Assembly (NCBI RefSeq): GCF_040718835.1
Contig: NZ_JBFEFG010000281.1
Span: 682,001-746,000, forward strand
Origin: Bremerella sp. JC817
GTDB lineage: Bacteria > Planctomycetota > Planctomycetia > Pirellulales > Pirellulaceae
Direction of reading: 5' to 3'
Length of the DNA stretch: 64,000 nucleotides
The translations under genes were made by a program, and so were the position numbers. Shown in pieces: positions 44,828 through 53,544 of the stretch. The stretch's first letter is position 1; every line of letters starts with the position of its first letter. Below the pieces are notes generated by a model. That model was given only the letters and a program-made list of their open reading frames with translations. It had not been told where the DNA came from and did not search any database.

Positions 44828-46498
44828 TTGGCTTCACTATTTGTCATTCAAGGCGACGACCAAGGACGCCGATACGAATTGGCCCGCGACATGATCTCGA
44901 TCGGTCGTGATCGGGGCAACGAGATCGTCTTGCACGACACCGAGATCTCGCGCCGGCATGCTGAAATTCGCATGAAGGACGGGCAGTTCACGTTGGTCGA
45001 CCTGCAAAGCTCGAACGGATGCTTCGTCAACCAGAAGCGTGTAATGGAATGCCCCCTGACGCATGGCGATCGCCTGCAACTAGGGCACACGCTAATGATC
45101 TTCACGCACACCGCCGCCGCGCCAACCACGCGGCCGATCAGTGTGAGCCTGCAAGAGAAACATCGGGAAGGTTCGCGAATCATTCACTCGATTCGCCACG
45201 AAGAAGGAAGCCAGATCTTCCTCCCTTCCGAACTCCGCGAAGCAGGCCAATCGCAGAATCTGCAAAACAACCTGCAGTTGATCTACGACACCGCGCTGGC
45301 AGTCAGCCGTACGCTGGACATCGAACAACTGCTGGACTACCTGCTCGGCTTGATCTTCGACTGGGTCGAAGCAGACCGGGCCTGTATCGTGCTGATCGAT
45401 TCGCACACCAAAATGCCCGAGGCCAAAGCTCAGCGGGTCCGCGAAGGGAAACAAGGGGTCGAAGAAGCGATCACCATCAGCCGTACCATTCTCGAATACG
45501 TGCTGACCAATCGCGAAGGTGTCCTGACAACCGACGCCCAGGACGATCAACGCTGGTCGCCGGAAGGCAGTATTATCAGCAGTGGTGTGAGCGAAGCGAT
45601 TTGCGTTCCGATGCAAGGCCGATACGGCATCGTCGGGGCGATTTATATCGATACCTACACGCCGCCTGATATGACGGCCTCGCCGCTACGGGCCCGATTT
45701 ACGGAAGAACACTTAAAACTGATGATTGCGATCGCCCATCAAGCGGCGTTGGCGGTCGAAGACACGCACTACTATTCCGCGGTGGTCCGGACCGAGCGTC
45801 TGGCCGCCATGGGGCAAGCAGTCGCTGCCATTTCACACCACGTGAAGAATATCCTGCAAGGGATTCACGGCGGTAGCTACATCCTCGAAGAAGGCATCAA
45901 GTCTGGCAAAATGGATGTTGTCCAGCATGGCTGGGGGATCGTCAAACGGAACCAGGATCGCATCGCCCACCTGGTGATGGACATGCTTTCGTTCAGCAAA
46001 GAACGAGAGCCAGACCGCAGCAATGCCTCGCTGAACGACGTGGTCGAAGATGTGGTCAACTTGATGCGCAACCGGGCGAAAGAGAACAACGTTGTCCTCG
46101 AATTCCGCCCTGACATCGATCTGCCGATGGGATTGTTCGACGATGAAGGGATTCACCGGGCCGCGCTGAATGTGGTGACCAACGCGATCGATGCCGTCCT
46201 GGAAGTCGAGAACCCGCGTGTGGTCGTTTCGACCGAGTTTCGTGAAGCCGAACGTGAACTGGTTTGCACGGTCGAAGACAACGGCCATGGCATTCCGCCC
46301 GAGATGCTCGAGAAAGTTTTCTCGGCCTTTGAGTCGACCAAAGGCAACCGCGGCACCGGGCTAGGACTTCCGGTCAGTCAGAAGGTGCTGCAAGAGCATG
46401 GCGGCGACGTCGATGTCAGCAGCGAGCCCGGCAAGGGAACCCGCTTCACGCTACGATTCCCATGGGTCCACGTGCCAACCGACGATACCCGGTACTAA
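44828..46498 (+). CDS. FHA-GAF sensor histidine kinase
   Basis: A 556-residue cytoplasmic protein. The TTG start at 44828 gives a typical FHA entry (ASLFVIQGDDQG); an in-frame TTG at 44777 would add 17 residues. Domains in order: FHA (about 5-95; SIGRD, SRRH, SSNG), a GAF domain (about 150-310), the dimerisation box ISHHVKNIL with His337, and an HATPase with NVVTNAIDAV, EDNGHGIP and GTGLGL. The FHA domain binds phosphothreonine, so it can receive input from Ser/Thr kinases such as the one at 29242-31965. No response regulator is adjacent. Confidence 0.87.
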   Translation: MASLFVIQGDDQGRRYELARDMISIGRDRGNEIVLHDTEISRRHAEIRMKDGQFTLVDLQSSNGCFVNQKRVMECPLTHGDRLQLGHTLMIFTHTAAAPTTRPISVSLQEKHREGSRIIHSIRHEEGSQIFLPSELREAGQSQNLQNNLQLIYDTALAVSRTLDIEQLLDYLLGLIFDWVEADRACIVLIDSHTKMPEAKAQRVREGKQGVEEAITISRTILEYVLTNREGVLTTDAQDDQRWSPEGSIISSGVSEAICVPMQGRYGIVGAIYIDTYTPPDMTASPLRARFTEEHLKLMIAIAHQAALAVEDTHYYSAVVRTERLAAMGQAVAAISHHVKNILQGIHGGSYILEEGIKSGKMDVVQHGWGIVKRNQDRIAHLVMDMLSFSKEREPDRSNASLNDVVEDVVNLMRNRAKENNVVLEFRPDIDLPMGLFDDEGIHRAALNVVTNAIDAVLEVENPRVVVSTEFREAERELVCTVEDNGHGIPPEMLEKVFSAFESTKGNRGTGLGLPVSQKVLQEHGGDVDVSSEPGKGTRFTLRFPWVHVPTDDTRY

Positions 46499-47160
46499 CC
46501 TTTGTAGCCGGCCGGCTTGCCCACGAAGGGATTCCCTTCGATTTCTTCTTCGACGGTCGTGGCGGGGCCATGCCCCGGCAAAATGATCGACTCACCCGGC
46601 AAGGTGAACAGCTTGGTCTCGATGGCCTGCTTCAAATCGGCAAAGCTGCCGTCGGGGAAATCGGTTCGCCCGATGCTCCCTTTAAATAGGACGTCCCCCC
46701 CAAGAACCACCGTGCGATCGCCGTCTCGTACAATGAATACAACGTGGCCGCTGCTATGGCCTGGGGTTTCGCGAACCTCGAAGTCGATCCCCCCTGCCTG
46801 GTAGGTATCCCCTTCTTTAACCGTCAGGTCTTGCTCGGGGCTGATCAGGGGCAGGCCGAAAGGTCCGCTTAAATTCTTTTCTGGATCGGTCAGTTTTTCC
46901 GCGTCGCCATGCCCAATCACCAGAGGGGCATTAGGCCACATTTGCTTCATCGTTCCGTTGCCAGCAATGTGGTCACTATGGCCATGCGTGTTCAAGATGG
47001 CGCAGACCTGAAGTTTCCTCTCGGCAAGTGCGTCGACAATTTTTTCAGGCTCTAAACCGGGATCGACGACAATACATTCCGCAAGTCCTTCCTTGAAAAG
47101 GACATACGTGTTTTCGTCGAACGGCATACTGACGATACGTAAAATGTTGATCTCAGCCAT
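46495..47160 (-). CDS. Metallo-beta-lactamase-fold hydrolase, glyoxalase II-like
   Basis: A 221-residue protein with HGHSDH (59-64), then PGHSSGH and GDVLFKGSIGRTDF, the typical set of the small glyoxalase II-like group. It likely hydrolyses a thioester such as S-lactoylglutathione or a related thiol adduct. It converges with the histidine kinase gene, overlapping by 4 bases. The 295-base stretch upstream (47161-47455) shows no gene. Confidence 0.85.
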   Translation of the reverse strand: MAEINILRIVSMPFDENTYVLFKEGLAECIVVDPGLEPEKIVDALAERKLQVCAILNTHGHSDHIAGNGTMKQMWPNAPLVIGHGDAEKLTDPEKNLSGPFGLPLISPEQDLTVKEGDTYQAGGIDFEVRETPGHSSGHVVFIVRDGDRTVVLGGDVLFKGSIGRTDFPDGSFADLKQAIETKLFTLPGESIILPGHGPATTVEEEIEGNPFVGKPAGYKG

Positions 47161-47455
47161 TCAGGGCAGATCGCACTCCACTTTGCTGACAAAATTGGAT
47201 ACAGTGATTGCGCATGATAAACCATCTGACGAGATCTTGGTAATCTGTAAAACTTTGACGCTCGTCACGAAGGTATTCATCTTGTGGCCACAGACATCGC
47301 GATAAGACGCTCTAGGGCATAAATTCGCTAAGGTGACGACGACGGCTTGCTAGCGGATCGCCACCACTCACATGCACAGATACCGGACGTTCGTACTTGT
47401 CGCTCTTGCACGGAACGCGAGAGATTACGGACCGGAACATTAACGGAGATTGATC

Positions 47456-48349
47456 ATGACCAAGTCCCTCATTTCTCGCCGAACGCTGCTGGCTGGCAGC
47501 ACGGCCTTGGCCTGCGGGCTGACCCGGGCGACTTTCGGTGAGGATCAACGTCAGGGCTTGCGGGAACCGGTCTACCGCGTTTCCAACCGCACCGGCAACC
47601 CCGTCCAGAACGTGGCTGCCGAGCATCCACTGGCTCCGGCGCTGCGTATCGCCGAAAACGGCCTGGTGAGCATCGAAAACAACATTCACGACTACGAATG
47701 CACGCTGGTCAAACGCGAGCAGATCAACGGTAAGCTGAACGATCAAGAGTTCATCTACACCAAGATCCGCCACGAAAAGAAAGACCAGAACGGCAACATC
47801 GTCTCGCCATTCGGCGTGTACATGTACTTTCTGAAGCCTTCCAGCGTGAAGGGCCGTGAAGTTCTGTACGTGAAGGGTCATAACAACGGCAACCTGATGG
47901 CTCACGAAGGGGGTGCCCTTCTGAAGCACATCACCGTTTCGCTTGACCCGCTGGGTGCGATGGCCATGCGTGGTCAGCGTTATCCGATTACCGACGTCGG
48001 CATCAAGAACCTGGTGACCCGTCTGATCGAAGTCGCTCAGCAGGACATGCAGTTCGGCGAATGCGAAGTGAAGTTCTACAACGGTGCCAAGATCAACGGC
48101 CGCGTTTGCACCGTGATCGAAGTGGTTCACCCAGTGCCACGTAAGAACTTCCGCTTCCACAAGGCTCACGTCTTCATCGACGACGAAATGCAAGTGCCGA
48201 TCCGCTTCGCTTCTTGGGACTGGCCTTCGTCGCAAGGTGCCGAACCAGCCATGCTGGAAGAGTACACCTACATGAACCTGAAGCTGAACAATGGTTTCAC
48301 CGACGCCGACTTCAATCCTCGCAACGAAAAGTACGGCTTCAACGTCTAA
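47456..48349 (+). CDS. DUF1571-like exported protein with twin-arginine signal
   Basis: A 297-residue protein. The ATG at 47456 follows GGAGA. The N-terminus reads SRRTLLAGSTALACGL, a Tat-type signal, so the protein is probably folded before export. The mature part (DYECTLVKREQINGKLN, REVLYVKGHNNGNL) resembles the DUF1571 family common in planctomycetes, recalled from memory. Function unknown. A perfect terminator follows. Confidence 0.75.
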   Translation: MTKSLISRRTLLAGSTALACGLTRATFGEDQRQGLREPVYRVSNRTGNPVQNVAAEHPLAPALRIAENGLVSIENNIHDYECTLVKREQINGKLNDQEFIYTKIRHEKKDQNGNIVSPFGVYMYFLKPSSVKGREVLYVKGHNNGNLMAHEGGALLKHITVSLDPLGAMAMRGQRYPITDVGIKNLVTRLIEVAQQDMQFGECEVKFYNGAKINGRVCTVIEVVHPVPRKNFRFHKAHVFIDDEMQVPIRFASWDWPSSQGAEPAMLEEYTYMNLKLNNGFTDADFNPRNEKYGFNV

Positions 48350-48379
48350 GCCGGAAGCGAGCGTCGCTTAAGAATCTAA

Positions 48380-48415
48380 ACACCCGGTCGAAGTTTTCGA
48401 CCGGGTGTTTTTTTG
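48380..48415 (+). terminator. Rho-independent terminator
   Basis: ACACCCGGTCG (48380-48390) pairs with CGACCGGGTGT (48398-48408), loop of 7, followed by a run of T. Confidence 0.9.
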
Positions 48416-48433
48416 TGCGCGGAGCGAAAGTAT

Positions 48434-49540
48434 TTATTCGCTTGGCTCAACCTCAGCCGGTTCGGTCTCGAACGACTGGTAGACCCAGCGGATGGTCAGG
48501 GCCATCAAGCCGATCACAATCACGGCCGTGATCAGGAACACCCAAAATCCTTCCACCTTGCCTGCTTCCGCCTGGCCGGCGAGGGTCGCGGCGTAGTCGA
48601 TCGATGCCACGTGAATCAGTTCGCGGACAACCGCTCCGCAGAACAGCATGCCGGGGAGCAGCACCAATCGCGGAACGATCCACCGGCGCGATGTTGCCTG
48701 GGAGTCGCTGTGCCAAAGGTAGATCTGCCCCGCCCAGAACAAAATGCCCAGCACCAACCACAGCGTTCCACTTAGATTGGCCACGGCGCCGAAGCCTGGC
48801 TGCGAGAACGCGATCGCCGCAAGCGAGGCCACGCCGAACGTTCCTAGCCCGGCCATCGCAAACCATCGCAGCCAACCGACCGTGGGCAAATCGTCATCCG
48901 TCGCCGTGCCCTCTCTCAGGTAGGCAAGCTGAGCCGTCAGCAGCGTGGCCATCGATACGAATGCCACGCTCAGCCAAACAAGCGAGCGAGAGACCACCGG
49001 CAGAACTTTCAGCGGCAACTCGCCACTGGCGAACGCTTCGGTCCAGGCCGACGGTTCGCTTGAGACCAAGTGGTTTGCCGTCCAGCAGAAGCCAATGAAG
49101 ACGAACAGACCGGCATTCAAACCAGCGACTAAGGCCCGTTGCCACCAGCGAAGTCGCTCGAACCAGGTACTCTTCAGCACATACAGCAGATAAAACGCCG
49201 CCATCAGCGCCGGGATGACCACCATCCACCGCCAGCCGAGCAATAGGTTGGCCGTGTAAAAGTGGAGCGGTACAAGGATCTGCACGAATAAAAGCGGCGC
49301 CACGCCGAAGGTAATCGCAGCACTGAGCGCGAACGGCATCCAGTCTCGCAGTACCCGGACAATCGGATTGTGGAGCAAAGCCCCTTCATCTTGGCGATAC
49401 CAAAAACTGAAGCCAACAATCGACAGGCAGCCCGCGACCACGTAGTGCATGGCCAGATGATGCGTGACGAAGGTGATCAGATACAGCAGCATGTACGTCA
49501 ACGACGTCAGCGGCAGATTAAAAGGGAATGGGGCATCCAT
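48434..49540 (-). CDS. Polytopic membrane subunit of bd-like oxidase complex
   Basis: A 368-residue protein with about nine hydrophobic segments. The N-terminus LITFVTHHLAMHYVVAG has a His pair inside the first membrane segment, and other membrane His residues (LVPLHFYTANLLLG, ANHLVSSE) could bind heme. The ATG overlaps the stop of the upstream cytochrome gene as TAATG, so the two subunits are co-translated. It is about the size of CydB, but no CydB motif was identified; assignment rests on the partner. No cytochrome c motif here. Confidence 0.65.
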   Translation of the reverse strand: MDAPFPFNLPLTSLTYMLLYLITFVTHHLAMHYVVAGCLSIVGFSFWYRQDEGALLHNPIVRVLRDWMPFALSAAITFGVAPLLFVQILVPLHFYTANLLLGWRWMVVIPALMAAFYLLYVLKSTWFERLRWWQRALVAGLNAGLFVFIGFCWTANHLVSSEPSAWTEAFASGELPLKVLPVVSRSLVWLSVAFVSMATLLTAQLAYLREGTATDDDLPTVGWLRWFAMAGLGTFGVASLAAIAFSQPGFGAVANLSGTLWLVLGILFWAGQIYLWHSDSQATSRRWIVPRLVLLPGMLFCGAVVRELIHVASIDYAATLAGQAEAGKVEGFWVFLITAVIVIGLMALTIRWVYQSFETEPAEVEPSE

Positions 49541-50961
49541 TACGACTCTCCCTCGCTGCTCGCAGCTTCACGACCTGGCGGCTTCGAGGCGGGCTCGGTT
49601 CCGGCTTGATCTAACCACTTGTTGATGTCGGCCAGCGCCGCCTCTTCCATCGGAGCTTCGGCCTGCTCATCGTTTCGCTCGTTAAACCACTTGAGATAAC
49701 GAACCAGCGACTCCAGATCTTCCGCATTGCCGGCAAACGGTGGCATGAACGGTTTGGTGTGCTGCAACTTGGCGATGTTCATCCGCATCTGATCTTCGTC
49801 CCATGACGCGGTCAGCTCGGTCACACCATTCAACCCCGAGACCGTATGGCAGACCGCACATTGCCGCCGGAACACCTTGGCACCGCGCGTGGTGATCTCG
49901 CCGGCGACTTCGGTTCCGTTGACCAGCGGATAAGGATCGTGCACGAGGCAGCCTTCCTTCCGCATCTGAGCGACCTGGTCTGGGTGAATTCCGTTGGAAT
50001 ACATCCAGTAGCGAATCGAGTAGGGCTTACGCGAACCTTCCCGTACAAATTCGCCGCCTGCCGTCGCGCCAAAGGCGAGCATCAGCAGCAGCGTGGCGGT
50101 GGCTCCGTTGATATAGAGCCGCTGCAGATAGAGGCCAATCAACGCGTAGCCTCCGATCGCCATCGATGCCCCCACCGAGATATTCAGGAAGAGGTTCATC
50201 GTGGGACTGCCCCCCAATACCCAGCCACGGCTATCGGCCGGCATCGCCAGCAAAAACCAGCCACCTAAAATCGGCATCAGCACCATCGGCACCAACAGAT
50301 GGGCCGCGTAGTTGATCAGCTTGCGTTTCGCTTCCTGATCGAGGCTTTGCATCGTATTCACGACGATACACGCGACCAGCCCCGCCAGTGTCAAAGCAAC
50401 AATCGTTCGAAAGAACAAGCTCGGCCAGAAGGTCGGGTTGAAGAACCCTTCCAGGATCGAGTGGTTCTCGATCCATCCGCCCGGCGTCAGTTGCCAGCTG
50501 ATGATGCCATTAATCAAGAACAGGCTCATCCACGCCGCGAAAGCGTACATCACCAGCAACTTCATGCAGGCCGCATCGCTGATCTTCTGGTGATAGCGAT
50601 AGAACATGTACCCGGCGAAGACTTCCAGCAGAAAGAACAGGTACTCTGTCGCCCAGATCCAATGAAAGTTGCGAATCATGCCACCGATCGTGAACGCACT
50701 GACCTGGATCGATGTGAACCAGATTCCGACGCCTGTGACCGCACCGGCGACAAAGCTGATCAGCACCAGCCATTTGAAATAGCCATGCACAAACAGCCGA
50801 GCGTTGGCGGAACGACCGGTCATCGCCAGCCATTGAAAGTAGCACAGCAGCATGCCGCCCCCGACGGCGAACTGGGCGAGGAACACATGGACGACCGCGA
50901 CGATCGCAATCATGATTCCCGGCATCAGGGGGTCATACTGGTTGACCGGATAGACATCCAT
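49540..50961 (-). CDS. Cytochrome bd-superfamily-like subunit fused to cytochrome c
   Basis: A 473-residue protein. Residues 1 to ~305 form about nine membrane helices of CydA type: His25 in IVAVVHVFLAQF (heme ligand position), GTGI/WFTSIQ-like and EYLFFLLEVF (Glu106, Glu113) and the tail EGSRKPYSIRYW, matching the ExGRxPW segment of CydA. The long quinol-binding Q-loop of classical CydA is not seen. Residues ~350-440 form a c-type cytochrome with Cys368-Ala-Val-Cys371-His372. This fits the OR-C-type branch of the bd superfamily, which takes electrons from cytochrome c; exact activity is inferred. Confidence 0.72.
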   Translation of the reverse strand: MDVYPVNQYDPLMPGIMIAIVAVVHVFLAQFAVGGGMLLCYFQWLAMTGRSANARLFVHGYFKWLVLISFVAGAVTGVGIWFTSIQVSAFTIGGMIRNFHWIWATEYLFFLLEVFAGYMFYRYHQKISDAACMKLLVMYAFAAWMSLFLINGIISWQLTPGGWIENHSILEGFFNPTFWPSLFFRTIVALTLAGLVACIVVNTMQSLDQEAKRKLINYAAHLLVPMVLMPILGGWFLLAMPADSRGWVLGGSPTMNLFLNISVGASMAIGGYALIGLYLQRLYINGATATLLLMLAFGATAGGEFVREGSRKPYSIRYWMYSNGIHPDQVAQMRKEGCLVHDPYPLVNGTEVAGEITTRGAKVFRRQCAVCHTVSGLNGVTELTASWDEDQMRMNIAKLQHTKPFMPPFAGNAEDLESLVRYLKWFNERNDEQAEAPMEEAALADINKWLDQAGTEPASKPPGREAASSEGES

Positions 50962-51304
50962 GGCCCTCTCTCTTCCCCGTACTTGGTGTCAATCGAAAGT
51001 TGTCACCTTACAGTCTACGCGCCGGACCTCGACCAATTCGTGCGGCAATTTGTCGCACGTCCTCCAAGAGACCATCGCGAGCAGAGCTTTCCCGTTGCGA
51101 CTCTGCGTCACCATAAACGTTTTGCGCGACCGTTGGAAGTTATGGCTCTTAAGTTTACTTGCTCTCTTGAATCCAGCCTCGCGACCTTCGAGGGCTGCCG
51201 CGCGGCCCATCCAATGCCGCGTCGACTTTGTGCAATTAGCATTGGCGAAGATCCGCATGACCGAAGCCAATCTCGATTTGCAGTCGCTATTCCCACTACT
51301 GACG
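50962..51304. other. Intergenic, no gene seen
   Basis: Short frames on both strands have no protein-like features. It should carry the promoter of the bd-like operon. Confidence 0.3.
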
Positions 51305-51350
51305 AAAAAACAAAACACCACGGCAGAATTCGGTTGCCGTGGTGTTTTAA
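51305..51350 (-). terminator. Terminator of the EF-hand protein gene
   Basis: ACACCACGGCA (51315-51325) pairs with TGCCGTGGTGT (51335-51345) over a 9-base loop. On the minus strand it is followed by TTTTGTTTTTT, a clear U-tract. Confidence 0.88.
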
Positions 51351-51373
51351 TGCGCGGTGCATTCGCCCTCAGG

Positions 51374-53416
51374 TCATTTCCATTCGACGACGATCACGAT
51401 CTCCTCGAATTGATCCCCTTTCATCCGACCGACTTCGGTCAGCACTACCGGCTTGCCTGGGCGAAGCTGTACCGAGCCAGCGGCCGTCAGCGTGGCGATC
51501 GAGTCAGGAACGAAATTAGGATCGGGCGTTCCACCGAAACCACGGCCGCCTCGGATCGCTTGCTCGAATTCCTCGCGTGTGGTTGCCGGTCGCCTTTCCT
51601 CGGTCTTGGGCTCATCGGTTGGTTCTTCTTTTTCGACTTTTTGACCAGGCACGATATACGACTTCTCGTAGTCGACATGCACCAAGATCGACTCCTCACC
51701 AATCGGCTTGGCCAGGACGCTTATCAGTGTGCCAACGTTCAGTAATGAATAGTTCGCCCCGCGACCACTGGACGACGTTTGCGAGGGTTCGCGACTACCT
51801 TGTTGAATTTGAATTTGCTCGCCGGCGGTTGCTTTCACCTGGAAATAATCGGACAGACCAATGGCTTCGTGCCCCGGTTTTTCCATCCATTTCACCATTC
51901 GAGTAGGAATCGATGGCCCATCCATTTTGAGCATCGGCTCGATTTCCTCGGTCAGTGTTTTGTAGGGTAAACCAGATGTTACCGTGCGTTTCAGCAGGAC
52001 AACATCTACCGCCATGACCGCAGAGGCCGCCTCTTTCTCTGCCGCAGGTGGTGCCCGCCGAACGCGTGGCACTTCGACCACATCGGACTTCGGCTCGTCC
52101 GGGGCTTTCACTGCGTCGGCGATCTCCTTCACCGCTTCCCCTTCCGGGAGCAACGACATCAGGTGATCGGTATAGCGCTGCTCTTCCTGCTGCTTCTTTC
52201 TGGTAAGCTTCAGCCCTTCGCGGCGTTCCTCCCAAAACTGGTGAAATTCAGCGAGCGTGACTCCTTTGCGGCTCCACGCCACGGGATAACGTCGCGATAG
52301 ATTTTCGGTCATGCGGGGCGAGAGAACTTTCAGTTCCTCTCCTTGAAGCAAGCCATTGCCATCGCTGTCGAGGTCGCGAAAATAGTCGCGGTGTGGGCTT
52401 TCCTGCAGATCAACGGCGACGTCCTCTTCAGGTAGCTGACTCCTCTGCTGAATGTAATCGCGGAACTGTCGCTCGCGATCGGCTTCTGCCTGCGACTCTT
52501 TTTCTTGTCGCTCTCGCTCTGCTCGGAACCGCGCCTCATGGTCACGCAGCAATTCCAGAAAGTCGTGAAATTGCTCGAACGAAATTGACGCTTCTTCGCC
52601 GATCCTCGGTTCAAACTGTCGACGGACTGGATTGGGGAGCCGTTCAAACTCTTCACCGGAAAGCTTGCCGTCACCATTGGTATCGAATGTCGCGAAGTAA
52701 TCGCGATGCGGATTATCTTGAAGCACGGACACGGCCGGTTCCTTCTCCGAAGTTTCCGCTTCCGTGGTGCCCGCTTCAGCGACCTTCGCCTGGGCGGCCG
52801 GTTGGTCGTACTGCGTTAGCTGAGCAAGTCGACTCTTCAGCAGATCGATATCGGCTGGAAACATTCGGGTCCGCGACGTTTCGAGAGCTCGACGAATCTC
52901 GGTGATCCGGATGAAATCGCCAAACGCTTCCATGAACTGATCGAACGGAACGCCATCGGGGTTCGCGGCCAGTTTCGTCTTCTTCACGATCTCGCGCAGA
53001 TCAGGCGGCCCCATCTGCTCGACCTCTTCCGCATCGAGCTTGCCATCCTGGTTGGCGTCGTAGCGTTTCTCGAAAGCGATTCGGTAGGCGATGCTTGCCC
53101 GCGGATCGTAGCCGATTTGCTTCTTCGTCAGCGTGGCAGCGTCCAGCAGATCGGCCAAAGTAACCTTGGTTTCTCCTGGTCGTGCTTTCAGCTTCTGAAA
53201 CAGAATCGTCTTTATCTCGGCCGGAAACGGAACCAGATAGGTCTCGACCTCGGCCTGGTCGAGGACGCCATTCTCGTCGGCGTCGGACTTGAAGAAGTCC
53301 TCTTGGTACTTGCGAACCGAGTTCGAGCTCAATTCGCCGACGCCACCGACCTGGGCGTGAACGATTCCGGCACTCAGCAAGATCAGCAGACTTGCCATTA
53401 ATCGGCGGAAGAACAT
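51374..53416 (-). CDS. Secreted four-EF-hand protein with secretin-like C-terminal domain
   Basis: A 680-residue protein with a signal peptide ending in IVHAQ; GGAG lies 7 bases before the ATG. Four canonical EF-hand loops: 45-56, 120-131, 245-256 and 350-361. Charged helical linkers connect them. The C-terminal ~210 residues (from VMAVDVVLLKR) are homologous to the end of the next gene upstream and finish with GKPVVLTEVGRMKGDQFEE and a WK terminus. The pattern (VDVVLL at the start, GKPVVLT near the end) recalls the secretin/NolW-like beta domain. Calcium binding outside the cytoplasm is strongly suggested; partners are unknown. Confidence 0.78.
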   Translation of the reverse strand: MFFRRLMASLLILLSAGIVHAQVGGVGELSSNSVRKYQEDFFKSDADENGVLDQAEVETYLVPFPAEIKTILFQKLKARPGETKVTLADLLDAATLTKKQIGYDPRASIAYRIAFEKRYDANQDGKLDAEEVEQMGPPDLREIVKKTKLAANPDGVPFDQFMEAFGDFIRITEIRRALETSRTRMFPADIDLLKSRLAQLTQYDQPAAQAKVAEAGTTEAETSEKEPAVSVLQDNPHRDYFATFDTNGDGKLSGEEFERLPNPVRRQFEPRIGEEASISFEQFHDFLELLRDHEARFRAERERQEKESQAEADRERQFRDYIQQRSQLPEEDVAVDLQESPHRDYFRDLDSDGNGLLQGEELKVLSPRMTENLSRRYPVAWSRKGVTLAEFHQFWEERREGLKLTRKKQQEEQRYTDHLMSLLPEGEAVKEIADAVKAPDEPKSDVVEVPRVRRAPPAAEKEAASAVMAVDVVLLKRTVTSGLPYKTLTEEIEPMLKMDGPSIPTRMVKWMEKPGHEAIGLSDYFQVKATAGEQIQIQQGSREPSQTSSSGRGANYSLLNVGTLISVLAKPIGEESILVHVDYEKSYIVPGQKVEKEEPTDEPKTEERRPATTREEFEQAIRGGRGFGGTPDPNFVPDSIATLTAAGSVQLRPGKPVVLTEVGRMKGDQFEEIVIVVEWK

Positions 53417-53544
53417 GGGGGATCTCCAAGCAAGAGAGCTATTCGCGCCCCTTCAAGTTACCCCCCTGGCAACGGACCTGCAAACAATTCGCTCAAACCA
53501 GGCACGCTGCCGATTTTTCTCTCGAAAGGCATGTACGCCCGGCG

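Noticed and set aside
47312..48235. 307-codon frame opposite the DUF1571-like gene
   Set aside because: The plus strand has a Tat signal, a ribosome site and a terminator; the reverse frame is a His/Val-rich shadow.
50299..51519. 406-codon plus-strand frame across the bd-like operon and the next intergenic region
   Set aside because: It is antisense to clear membrane helices and shows no coherent composition.
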